Source of the DNA: Rhodoblastus sphagnicola
Lineage (GTDB): Bacteria; Pseudomonadota; Alphaproteobacteria; Rhizobiales; Beijerinckiaceae
Reading direction: 5' to 3'
DNA: 42,142 nucleotides
Assembly (NCBI RefSeq): GCF_002937075.1
Contig: NZ_NHSJ01000116.1
Span: 1-42,142 of the forward strand
A model generated the notes under the pieces. The model ran no database searches, was not told the origin of the DNA, and worked only from the letters and a program-made list of their open reading frames with translations. Shown here in pieces: positions 20,347-28,291 of the stretch. Position 1 is the first letter of the stretch, and every line of letters begins with the position of its first letter. Made by a program: the position numbers and the translations under genes.

Positions 20347-20809
20347 TTGATGAGCGTCGGAACGGCGTCACCGGCGTGCGGGGCAGGGCGTAATGGCCTT
20401 GCGAGGGGCGGGTGATCTTGCCGGCGCGCAACATGCGGTGCAGGCGGACGGTCAGCGCCTCGCGGCTCATGGCGGCGCCGGATTCGACCACGCCATTATA
20501 AATATTCTCGACGGACGCTCCTTCGGGGAAAATCCCGATGATGTCGAGGATGAAACTCTCGGTATTGCCGCTGTCGAAGGGACGCTCGACCTCGCCGCGC
20601 GCCGGCGCGTTCGCGCGCGGTCCGGCCTGGGATCTCAGGCCCTCGACAAGGGCGGCGAGATCGGCGGTCGCCTCGTGGAACACGGCGGCGTCGAGCGTCA
20701 GAATGGATTCGAATTGCAGCGCCAGACGGCGCGCCTCGCCAAGTAGCATTTTGGCGAGGTGGCGCGCCGCGCCCTCGCGTTCGCTGTCCTCGTCTTGGTT
20801 GTAAGACAT
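20342..20809 (-). CDS. Small winged-helix-like regulator
   Basis: The 155-aa product has a helical N-terminal half (ARHLAKMLLGEARRLALQFE) and a C-terminal segment that reads as a winged helix: IYNGVVESGAAMSREALTV then RLHRMLRAGKITRPSQGHYAL, resembling helix-turn-helix plus wing. I do not recognise a named family; a DNA-binding role is inferred. ATG 20809 has GGAGG eight bases upstream. The gene is bracketed by two TGTAA-N7-TTACA palindromes, one at its 3' end and one in its upstream gap, which is what an autoregulated repressor could show. Confidence 0.65.
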   Translation of the reverse strand: MSYNQDEDSEREGAARHLAKMLLGEARRLALQFESILTLDAAVFHEATADLAALVEGLRSQAGPRANAPARGEVERPFDSGNTESFILDIIGIFPEGASVENIYNGVVESGAAMSREALTVRLHRMLRAGKITRPSQGHYALPRTPVTPFRRSSM

Positions 20810-20896
20810 GCCGCGCCTCCGCGTAAGCGAACCATACGCAAGGCGGCGGTTCGAATCAATGGCCGACGCGCGGCTTGTGACTTTGGGGCAAATTCG

Positions 20897-20925
20897 TTGA
20901 CAATTAACTAAGATGTGTAAGAATA
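20897..20925 (+). promoter_or_regulatory. Rightward promoter with perfect -35
   Basis: TTGACA at 20897-20902 is a perfect -35 hexamer. A 16-17 bp spacer leads to a weak -10 (AAGAAT, 20919-20924). The local sequence is AT-rich compared with its surroundings. The palindrome at 20916-20932 covers the -10, so a protein bound there would block it. Confidence 0.5.
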
Positions 20926-20932
20926 ACTTACA
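20916..20932. promoter_or_regulatory. Palindrome TGTAAG-N5-CTTACA, copy 2
   Basis: Six-base arms TGTAAG and CTTACA surround AATAA, giving the same TGTAA-N7-TTACA pattern as at 20330. It overlaps the -10 of the rightward promoter and lies 107 bp upstream of the minus-strand regulator. Confidence 0.55.
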
Positions 20933-20969
20933 AAGCCGTTTGTTTTCTTTTCGTTCTGGGGAGGTTGCT

Positions 20970-21287
20970 TTGGGGGCGTTGTTCTGGCTGTCCATGGCGG
21001 GCGGCGTGGCGGGAGCCGCATGGCTGCTCGCGCGAATTCCCTGGTCGCGCATTCCTTGGCCGCGACTATGGCGCATCGAGGCGCATCGGGCGCGCGCGCT
21101 CGACGGCAGTCCGGTGTCGCAACTGGAGTTTCGCGTGGCGCGCGGGGCGGGCGCGGGCTGTGGCTGGCGCCTCTATTGCAGCATCGTGCTCGCGCGCGGG
21201 CAAGATCGGCGCGGGCAAGATCCGCGCTGCGACGACGGTTCGCCGGTCGCGATTCCGTCTGGTCAACCTCCGGCGCGCGGTTTATAA
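20970..21287 (+). CDS. Possible small membrane protein, unknown
   Basis: A 105-aa frame starts at TTG 20970 with an excellent ribosome site (GGGGAGG at 20958-20964). The first 25 residues form a hydrophobic helix (GALFWLSMAGGVAGAAWLLA) followed by a basic, Arg-rich tail with three cysteines. It lies just downstream of the TTGACA promoter and the palindrome at 20916. No family recognised. An upstream in-frame ATG at 20913 lies inside the palindrome and is less likely to be used. Overlapping frames in this stretch make the coding call uncertain. Confidence 0.35.
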   Translation: MGALFWLSMAGGVAGAAWLLARIPWSRIPWPRLWRIEAHRARALDGSPVSQLEFRVARGAGAGCGWRLYCSIVLARGQDRRGQDPRCDDGSPVAIPSGQPPARGL

Positions 21288-21369
21288 GGACGCGGCTTGA
21301 GCCAAGGAAGGCGGGGCGGCCAATCGGACCTTCCGCGCCGCCTGTCAGTCAGTCACTGGAAGCTTGCGT

Positions 21370-21903
21370 ATGAAAAGATTTCCGACAGTGGGCGCCCTGG
21401 CGCTTTTCGCCGTGGCGTTCGTCGCCGCCGCGCTGCTCCCGGGCGCTTCGGCGCGCGCCGAGGAGCAGACGGCCAAGGGCTTCTGGCAATCCTACGACGA
21501 TGCCGGAAAGCCCAACGCCTGGTTTTATTTCATCGAAAAGGACGGCCTTTACGAAGGCCGCCTGGTCAAGTCCTACCCCAAGCCCGGCGAAGAGGGAAAG
21601 GTCAAGACCTGCGATAAATGCGAGGGGACGTTCAAGGACCTGCCGATTCTCGGCCTGCCAATCGTCACCAACATGAAGCGCGACGGTCTGGCCTATGAGG
21701 ACGGCGAAGTGCTCGATCCTCGCGACGGAACCGTCTATGAAGCGCGCATGGACCTGAGTCCGGACGGCAAGAAACTGATGCTGCGCGGCTATGTCGGCAT
21801 TTCCGCGCTCGGCCAGACCAAGACCTGGACGCGCCTGCCCGACAATATCCTGCCGCTCAACGCGTTGCCGACCGGCCCCGAGGCGCCGAAACGCAAGGAA
21901 TAG
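21370..21903 (+). CDS. DUF2147 secreted protein
   Basis: The 177-aa product has a signal peptide (MKRFPTVGALALFAVAFVAAALLPGA, cleavage near ARA) and a DUF2147 domain: GFWQSYDDAGKPNAWF, DGLYEGRLVK, a CDKCEG Cys pair, ILDP-like VLDPRDGTVYEARM and RGYVGISALGQTKTW. These are lipocalin-like beta-rich envelope proteins of unknown function. ATG 21370 starts the signal peptide; an in-frame TTG lies two codons earlier. It is convergent with fixJ, with nine bases between the stops. Confidence 0.88.
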   Translation: MKRFPTVGALALFAVAFVAAALLPGASARAEEQTAKGFWQSYDDAGKPNAWFYFIEKDGLYEGRLVKSYPKPGEEGKVKTCDKCEGTFKDLPILGLPIVTNMKRDGLAYEDGEVLDPRDGTVYEARMDLSPDGKKLMLRGYVGISALGQTKTWTRLPDNILPLNALPTGPEAPKRKE

Positions 21904-21912
21904 GCGCAGGCT

Positions 21913-22530
21913 TCAGCCAACCTCCGTTTCTTCGGCCAGCAGCGACAGGCGGATCAGTTCGGACAGGCTCTCGGATTGCGTCTTGGTCATCAGATTGGCG
22001 CGGTGGGTCTCCACCGTGCGCACGCTGATGCCGAGTTCAAAAGCGATGGTCTTGTTCAGCTTGCCCTTCATCAGCCCATGCAGCACGTCGCGCTCGCGCG
22101 CGGTCAGCCCGGCCAGCCGCCGGCGCGCGGCGCCGATTTGGGTGTCGGTGCAGTCGGGGTCGGCGTTGCGCGCCAAGGCTGCGCGGATCGACCCCACCAT
22201 CAACTCGTCGTCGAATGGCTTTTCGATGAAATCGACGGCCCCCAGCTTCATCGCCTTCACGGCCAGCGGCACGTCGGCGAAAGCCGTCATCACCACGGCG
22301 GGCAGGGCGATGCGGCGATTCTTCATTTCCGCCAAAAGTTCGATGCCGGACATGTCGGCCATGCGGATGTCCGTGACGACGCATCCGTTCGGTTCCGGCT
22401 TGCAATCGAGGAAATCCCGCGCGCAGGGATGGAGGCGCGGCGTCAGTCCGGCGGACCGCAGCAGCAGGTCGAGGGATTCGCGGACGGCGGAATCGTCCTC
22501 GATCACATGGACTATCGGGCCGTTCACCAT
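21913..22530 (-). CDS. fixJ: FixJ-family response regulator
   Basis: The 205-aa product has a receiver domain with E11/D12/D13 and phospho-acceptor D54, the same number as in rhizobial FixJ, and conserved MTAFADVPLAVKAMKLGAVDFIEKPFDDE. A LuxR-type helix-turn-helix follows (LTARERDVLHGLMKGKLNKTIAFELGISVRTVETHRANLMTK read as segments). FixJ, phosphorylated by FixL at low oxygen, activates microaerobic genes such as fixK. ATG 22530 has GGAGAG upstream. It is divergent from the FixL-like kinase gene, with a 237-bp shared gap. Confidence 0.9.
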   Translation of the reverse strand: MVNGPIVHVIEDDSAVRESLDLLLRSAGLTPRLHPCARDFLDCKPEPNGCVVTDIRMADMSGIELLAEMKNRRIALPAVVMTAFADVPLAVKAMKLGAVDFIEKPFDDELMVGSIRAALARNADPDCTDTQIGAARRRLAGLTARERDVLHGLMKGKLNKTIAFELGISVRTVETHRANLMTKTQSESLSELIRLSLLAEETEVG

Positions 22531-22767
22531 CAATGCTCTCCGGGCTGGTCCGGGGCTTCCCGCGCGCGAATTCTCGTCGCGTCGCCATTCTCTCAAAGCC
22601 CAGGCTAGGCCGTATCACTCTTTATCATGGATCGCGCCAGTACGTCACGTCGAGGCCACAATATTCCGTAGTTTCCGATTCTATCAGTATCTTCCGCGAA
22701 AGCTTAAACTCTGGGGGCGCGGAGCGCCTGCTCGTTAGTGGCGAGTCCATCATGCCCGGAGGGCGCA

Positions 22768-24642
22768 ATGTCTGGAACGAAAGTCGGCGAGGGTCGCGTG
22801 GCGGGAATTCCGCGACCGGCGTTTCTCGCCGGCGCATGGCTGCGCCGAATCCCGCTCTGGCCGCGCGTGTTGCGGATCGGCGTGATCGCGGCGCTGGCGC
22901 TCGGCGCCATCATGGCGCGCGTGAGCCTCGACGCCGCGCTCGGCGACCGGCTCGCCTATGCCCTGTTCTTTCCAGCCCTGATTGCGGCGGCCTTGCTGCT
23001 TGAAGCTTCAAGCCTCGTCGTCGTCGTCGTCGTCGCGCTCGTCGTCAACAATTCGGGGCTGGTCGGGTCGCCGCTCGCCGGGCCGGATTATTTTCGCCCT
23101 GCTGTTTTCACATTCAACAGCGCCATGCTGCTGCTGCTCGCCCGCGCGCTCGAGGGCCTGTCGCGCGCGAAAAACGCGGTCGACGTCCTCGACCGGATCA
23201 ACGCCGAGCAAATGAGCCATTTCGTCGAGCAGGCCCCGGCCTCCATGGCCATGTTCGACCGGGACATGCGCTACATCGCCGCAAGCGCGCGCTGGCGCGA
23301 CGACTTTCATCTCACCCGCGACATTGTCGGCAAGTCGCATCTGGACATCTTTCCCGATATCGGCGACGAGTGGAAGCACGTTTACGCGCGGGCGCTCGAG
23401 GGCGAAACCGTGCGGTGTGATCGCGACCGGTTCGAACGGGCCGACGGGGAGACGCTCTGGCTGCGCTGGGAGGTGCGGCCCTGGCGCCATCCGCGCGACG
23501 GCGTCGGCGGCGTTCTGATCTTCAGCGAGGACATTTCGGAGCGGGTCGCCATCCGCCAGGCGCTGGAAGACAACGAACGCCGGCTGAACGCCATTCTCAA
23601 TTCGGCCATGGAGGCCATTGTCACCATCGACGCCGGTGGCCGCATGGTTTCGGCCAATCCGGCCGCTTGCGAACTTTTCGGCTACTCTGCGGCGGAAATG
23701 CTGGGAAAAAACGTCGATCTGCTGACGCCGGGCCCCGTGCGCGCCGAACATCCCGGCTATCTCGACGCCTACAGGCGCAATCGCGACAGCAAGACCATCG
23801 GGCGCCGGCGCGAAGTCGAGGGACGGCGCAAGGACGGGTCGGTGTTCCCTTTGGAGCTGACGGTCAGCGAGGCGCAGGACAATGGCGGAACGATCTTCGT
23901 CGGCTTCATGCGCGACATGAGTCCGATCCACGATGAAAGGCGCCGGGTCAATGCGTTGCGCGACGAACTGATGCATGTCGGCCGGCTCAACGAAATGGGC
24001 GAAGTGGTGGCCGGGCTCGCCCATGAGGTCGGCCAGCCGATCTCGGCCATCCTCAACTTCTCCGCCGCCTATCGCCGCGCGCCCTCCGGCCCTGGCGCGG
24101 AGGCCGAGATGATCGGGCGGATCGAAGCCCAGGCGCGTCGCGCCGGGGAGATTTTAAAGCGCCTGCGCGGTTTCATCGAAAAGCGGCCGGCGACGCGCGA
24201 GAACGAAGATCTCGTGACCCTGATCGACGAGGCCCTGCAATTGTCGCCGCCGCGCTCGCGCGCGCATATCGTTTTCGCGCCGGAGCGCAGTTTTCACGTC
24301 GTCGTCGATCGCATCCAGATCGAACAGGTTATCGTCAATCTGCTGCAAAACGCCGACGACGCCTTGCGCTTCGCTGACGCGCCGCAAATCGTCATCGCGC
24401 TGGCGCAGTCCGACCCGGACCATGTCAGCGTCAGCGTCGCCGACAATGGCATGGGCGTCGAACCGGAGTCGCGGGAGCAACTGTTCTCGGCCTTCTACAG
24501 CACGAAGCGGTTCGGCATGGGCTTCGGCCTATCGATCTGCAAGAGCATCGTCGAGGCCCATGGCGGCGAGATCCGCTTCCGCCCCAATATCCCCTATGGC
24601 GCGATTTTTGAGTTCACGCTTCCGGTCGGCGACGCGGGGTAG
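22768..24642 (+). CDS. fixL: FixL-like haem PAS sensor histidine kinase
   Basis: The 624-aa product has an N-terminal membrane region (about 30-125, three or four helices, one built on a GTC trinucleotide run), a first PAS domain (about 150-265), and a second PAS domain (about 270-385). In the second, H328 (RAEHPGY) and R348 (IGRRREV) match the haem ligand His and oxygen-gating Arg of Bradyrhizobium FixL (H200 and R220) with the same 20-residue spacing. The kinase core has H419 (HEVGQPI), an N-box (NLLQNADDAL) and G-boxes (DNGMGV, GMGFGLSI). It likely senses oxygen and phosphorylates the divergent FixJ. ATG 22768 is preceded by GGAGGG. Confidence 0.9.
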   Translation: MSGTKVGEGRVAGIPRPAFLAGAWLRRIPLWPRVLRIGVIAALALGAIMARVSLDAALGDRLAYALFFPALIAAALLLEASSLVVVVVVALVVNNSGLVGSPLAGPDYFRPAVFTFNSAMLLLLARALEGLSRAKNAVDVLDRINAEQMSHFVEQAPASMAMFDRDMRYIAASARWRDDFHLTRDIVGKSHLDIFPDIGDEWKHVYARALEGETVRCDRDRFERADGETLWLRWEVRPWRHPRDGVGGVLIFSEDISERVAIRQALEDNERRLNAILNSAMEAIVTIDAGGRMVSANPAACELFGYSAAEMLGKNVDLLTPGPVRAEHPGYLDAYRRNRDSKTIGRRREVEGRRKDGSVFPLELTVSEAQDNGGTIFVGFMRDMSPIHDERRRVNALRDELMHVGRLNEMGEVVAGLAHEVGQPISAILNFSAAYRRAPSGPGAEAEMIGRIEAQARRAGEILKRLRGFIEKRPATRENEDLVTLIDEALQLSPPRSRAHIVFAPERSFHVVVDRIQIEQVIVNLLQNADDALRFADAPQIVIALAQSDPDHVSVSVADNGMGVEPESREQLFSAFYSTKRFGMGFGLSICKSIVEAHGGEIRFRPNIPYGAIFEFTLPVGDAG

Positions 24643-24734
24643 GGAAATCATCTGGCTGATTCTGTCGCCTTGACGCAGCGCCTTGATGACGCGCGCGCAG
24701 CGTCACCGCTCGTGGGCCCTCAAAACATCCCGCT

Positions 24735-26138
24735 CTAAAGAACCTTCCCCGGATTCAACGTTCCCTTCGGGTCCAGCGCCGTCTTCAACCGGCGCATCAC
24801 CTCCAGCGCCACCGGGTCCTTGATCCCCGGCAGCAGGTCGCGCTTCAACACGCCGACGCCGTGCTCGGCGGAAATCGAGCCGTTCATGCGCAGCACCACC
24901 GCATGAACAGCTTCGTTCAACGCCTCCCAGCGCGCCAGATAGGCCCCCTTGTCAGCGCCAATCGGCTGGCTGACGTTATAATGGACGTTGCCGTCGCCCA
25001 TGTGCCCGAACGGCACTGGCCGCGCGCCCGGAATGGTTTTTTCCACAATCGGCCCGGCCTCGGCCAAAAAGGCCGGCACCAGCGCCACCGGCAGGCAGAC
25101 GTCGTGCTTGATCGACCCGCCCTCAAACTTCTGCTTTTCCGACAGATTTTCGCGCAACGTCCAGAACGCCTTGCGCTGGTCGAGCGAGGCGGCGACGACC
25201 GCGTCCTCGATGATGTCTTTTTCAAACGCGGCTTCGAGCAGGCCCATCATCTTGTCGTTGAGGCCGGCCTCGGCCTGCGAGGCCAGTTCCAGCAGCACAT
25301 ACCAGTTGTGCGTCCCTTCCAGCGGTTCGCGCGCGCCCTCGGTGTGCTTCACCACGATCTCGATGCCGAAACGCGACATGAACTCGAACGTCTTCAAGTC
25401 CGGCCCGGCCATGGCCTGCGCCAGCCCCAGCAATGCCAGGCATTTCTCCGGGCTGTCCAACCCGATCAATGCGGTCTCGATCGCGCGCGGGCGCGGAAAA
25501 AGCTTGACCACCGCCGCCGTGATCACGCCAAGAGTCCCTTCCGACCCCATGAACACGTGTTTCAAGTCGTAGCCGGTGTTGTCCTTGCGCAGTTTGGACA
25601 GGTTGTTCAGCAGCTTGCCATCTGCCAGCGCCACTTCGATCCCGGTGACGAGATCGCGGGCGTTGCCATAGGCCAGCACGGCGGTGCCGCCGGCGTTGGA
25701 CGCGAGATTGCCGCCTATGGTGCAGGACCCCTCGGCCGCCAGCGACAGCGGAAACAGCCGGTCTACGCTTTCGGCGGCCTCCTGCACTTTTTGCAGGGTG
25801 ACGCCGGCCTCCACGATCATGGTGTTGGACGCCGGATCGATCTCGCGAATCTTGTCGAGCCGGTTCAGCGACAACAGGATTTGCGTGCCGGAGGTATCGG
25901 TGATCTGCCCGCCGACCAGCCCGGTATTGCCGCCCTGCGGCACGATTTTCAGGCCATTGGCGTCGGCATAGCCCAGCACCGCCGCGACCTCCGCCGCCGA
26001 ACCGGGCCGCACGACACACGCCGCCTTGCCGTGCCAGAGATCGCGCGGCTCGCTCATGTAAGCCGCCATGTCGGCGCCAGTCAGCACATATTTGTCACCG
26101 ACAACGCCCGCCAGCGCCTTGGCGATTTCCTCAGCCAT
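24735..26138 (-). CDS. FAD-linked 2-hydroxyacid dehydrogenase (GlcD/DLD type)
   Basis: The 467-aa product has an FAD-binding PCMH domain (PQGGNTGLVGGQ at about 68-79, GGNLASNAGG at about 142-151) and a C-terminal FAD-oxidase domain ending in HMGDGNVHYN and SAEHGVGVLKR. Family members oxidise D-lactate, D-2-hydroxyglutarate or glycolate and pass electrons to the respiratory chain; which substrate applies here cannot be read. It is 14 bp downstream of the RNA methyltransferase gene and reads the same way, so it may be the last gene of the dxs-tlyA transcript. Confidence 0.88.
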   Translation of the reverse strand: MAEEIAKALAGVVGDKYVLTGADMAAYMSEPRDLWHGKAACVVRPGSAAEVAAVLGYADANGLKIVPQGGNTGLVGGQITDTSGTQILLSLNRLDKIREIDPASNTMIVEAGVTLQKVQEAAESVDRLFPLSLAAEGSCTIGGNLASNAGGTAVLAYGNARDLVTGIEVALADGKLLNNLSKLRKDNTGYDLKHVFMGSEGTLGVITAAVVKLFPRPRAIETALIGLDSPEKCLALLGLAQAMAGPDLKTFEFMSRFGIEIVVKHTEGAREPLEGTHNWYVLLELASQAEAGLNDKMMGLLEAAFEKDIIEDAVVAASLDQRKAFWTLRENLSEKQKFEGGSIKHDVCLPVALVPAFLAEAGPIVEKTIPGARPVPFGHMGDGNVHYNVSQPIGADKGAYLARWEALNEAVHAVVLRMNGSISAEHGVGVLKRDLLPGIKDPVALEVMRRLKTALDPKGTLNPGKVL

Positions 26139-26152
26139 CTCAACCTCAAACG

Positions 26153-27433
26153 TCAGCCAAGCAACCGGCGCTTTTTCTTGGCGCGCGCGGAAACCTTGGC
26201 GAAAATTCCGATCAATTCCACATGCGGCGAATAGAGGAATTGGTCAACAGGAATGACGCTTTCCACCGCATAGCCGCCCGCGACCAAGAGTCTTGCGTCA
26301 CGCGCGAAAGTCTGGGGGTTGCAGGACACCGCCGCGATTTTCGGGACGCTGCTGCGCGCCAGATCGCGCGCTTGCGCTTCCGCTCCGGCGCGCGGCGGGT
26401 CGAACACGACGGCGTCGAACTTTTCCAGTTCCGCCGGCAGGACGGGCCGCATGAACAGGTCGCGCGCTTCGCCCGTCACATTTCGCAAGCCCGGCGTGGT
26501 GTTCGCCGCGCGCAAACAGGCGTTCAGCGCCGCCGCATCGCTTTCGGCGCAAAACACTTCGGCTTTTTCCGCCAGACGCAAGGCGAAGGCGCCCGTCCCG
26601 GAAAACAGGTCGGCGCACTTTTTCGCGCCCGAAAAGGCCTCGACGACGACAGAGGTCAAGGCTTCCTCGCCCGCCGCCGTCGCCTGCAAGAAATTCCCCG
26701 GCGGCGGGGTGACCACCGCCCGTCCGCACAAAACTTCGGGCGCGCGGCGCTCGATCATGACCGCGCCATGGTTGGAAATCCGCGCGAGATCGCGTTGTTG
26801 CGCCACCGCGATCAAAGCCTGTTCCGTGTGGAAATCGAGCTTGCCGCAACCGCGCAAATCCACATCGAGCCCGGTCCGGCTGGCGGTCACGACCAGATCG
26901 AGCGGCTTCTCGTTGCCGGCCAGCGCTTGCGCGATTTCGCGCGCGGCGGCCAGCGCCCCGGCCATATCCGGCGCGAGAATGGGGCAGGCGTCGAGTTCGA
27001 AAATGGTGTGGCTGCGCGCCTCCATGAAGCCGACATGGGCGCGCCCGCGCGCATCGAAACGGGCGTGAAACGTCGCGCGGCGCCGGCCGTCGCCCCAGGC
27101 GGCGCGCAAGGGCGCGACATCCGCAACCACCCCGGCGTGGCGCAGGGCGTCCACGACAAGGCCGCGCTTCCATTCGCCATAGGCGGCCGCCGATAGGGTC
27201 TGCACGGCGCACCCGCCGCAGGTGGAAAAGTGCGGGCAGGGGGCGGCCACCCGGTTCGGCGAGGGCTTTAGCACCTCGATCAGAAGCCCGCGCTCGCCAT
27301 CGACTTCGGCCAGAACCTCCTCGCCGGGCAGGGCGAAGGGCACGAACACCGGCGATTTTGAGGGTCCTGGCGCCATGCCTTCGCCGCGCGAGGTCAGTTT
27401 TTCGATGGTCAGGTGGGCGTTGAGGTCGATCAC
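26153..27433 (-). CDS. TrmA/RlmD-type RNA 5-methyluridine methyltransferase
   Basis: The 426-aa product has an N-terminal TRAM-like region, [4Fe-4S] ligands C66, C72 and C75 (CPHFSTCGGC) with a further Cys in ACPIL, a Rossmann SAM-binding motif (CADLFSGTGAFAL), FDPPRAGA and the catalytic nucleophile C371 (SCNPQTF). This fits the RlmC/RlmD/TrmA group that methylates C5 of uridine in rRNA or tRNA; the exact target is not clear. The start is GTG 27433, which overlaps the tlyA stop (GTGA), so the frame upstream of it is not coding. The C-terminus is very basic (RAKKKRRLLG). Confidence 0.9.
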   Translation of the reverse strand: MIDLNAHLTIEKLTSRGEGMAPGPSKSPVFVPFALPGEEVLAEVDGERGLLIEVLKPSPNRVAAPCPHFSTCGGCAVQTLSAAAYGEWKRGLVVDALRHAGVVADVAPLRAAWGDGRRRATFHARFDARGRAHVGFMEARSHTIFELDACPILAPDMAGALAAAREIAQALAGNEKPLDLVVTASRTGLDVDLRGCGKLDFHTEQALIAVAQQRDLARISNHGAVMIERRAPEVLCGRAVVTPPPGNFLQATAAGEEALTSVVVEAFSGAKKCADLFSGTGAFALRLAEKAEVFCAESDAAALNACLRAANTTPGLRNVTGEARDLFMRPVLPAELEKFDAVVFDPPRAGAEAQARDLARSSVPKIAAVSCNPQTFARDARLLVAGGYAVESVIPVDQFLYSPHVELIGIFAKVSARAKKKRRLLG

Positions 27434-28155
27434 GCGCGGCGCGCTCCCAATAAAAATTCGATATTGCCATCGCCGCCGGAAATCGGCGAGGGCGTGACGC
27501 CCAGAACGCGCCAGCCGAGGTCTACGACCAGCGCCTTGATCTTGTCGCACACTTCGGCGTGGACGCGCGCGTCGCGCACAAAACCCTTTTTCACGTGTTT
27601 CGGTCCCGCCTCGAATTGCGGTTTGACGAGGAGCGCGGCTGTGGCCCCCGGTTCGGCCAGGGCAAGAACAGGCGGCAGGACAAGGGTGAGCGAAATGAAA
27701 CTGACATCGCAGACGACGATCTGTGGCGCCCCCGGCAGGTCGGCCAAAGTCAGTTTTCGCGCGTCAAATTTCTCCAGCGCGGTCACACGCGGATCGCGCG
27801 CGATTTTTTCGTGCAATTGGCCCGTGCCGACATCGACGCAGGTGACGTGGGCGGCGCCGCGCGAAAGCAGAACGTCGGCGAAGCCGCCGGTGGAGGCGCC
27901 GATGTCGAGCGCCTGCTTGCCGGCGGGATCGATGCCAAAAATGTCGAGCGCCGCCGCCAGTTTCACGCCGCCGCGCGAGACCCAGGGGTAGGGGGCCTCC
28001 GCGTCGAGCTGCGCCGCGTCGGCCACCGGTTCGGACGGTTTTCGCACCAAGGCGCCATCGAGCCGCACCAGCCCCGCCTCGATCGCCTCGCGCGCCTTGG
28101 CGCGGCTCGCGAACAAGCCACGGGCGACCAGAGCCAGATCGGCGCGCTTGGGCAT
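27430..28155 (-). CDS. tlyA: TlyA family rRNA methyltransferase
   Basis: The 241-aa product has an S4 RNA-binding domain (residues about 1-60, KRADLALVARGLFASRAKAREAI) and an FtsJ-like methyltransferase domain with SAM motif ALDIGASTGGF and the K-D-K-E type residues (VSFISL, LLVKPQFE). TlyA proteins 2'-O-methylate cytidines in 16S and sometimes 23S rRNA; older annotations as haemolysin are not supported by the domains. It is 136 bp downstream of dxs and overlaps the next gene by four bases, so it is likely part of a dxs-tlyA operon. Confidence 0.92.
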   Translation of the reverse strand: MPKRADLALVARGLFASRAKAREAIEAGLVRLDGALVRKPSEPVADAAQLDAEAPYPWVSRGGVKLAAALDIFGIDPAGKQALDIGASTGGFADVLLSRGAAHVTCVDVGTGQLHEKIARDPRVTALEKFDARKLTLADLPGAPQIVVCDVSFISLTLVLPPVLALAEPGATAALLVKPQFEAGPKHVKKGFVRDARVHAEVCDKIKALVVDLGWRVLGVTPSPISGGDGNIEFLLGARRA

Positions 28156-28291
28156 GAGTGCGATCCCTTGGGGATGAGAACAAGCAGCGGAACGTCCGCT
28201 GCATCGCGACATGCGCCTGACACGGGCGTCCTTATGGTCGCCCTATGCGGGGGCGCGATCCTCGATCCCGCCAAACGAGCCTTTCAAGGCC

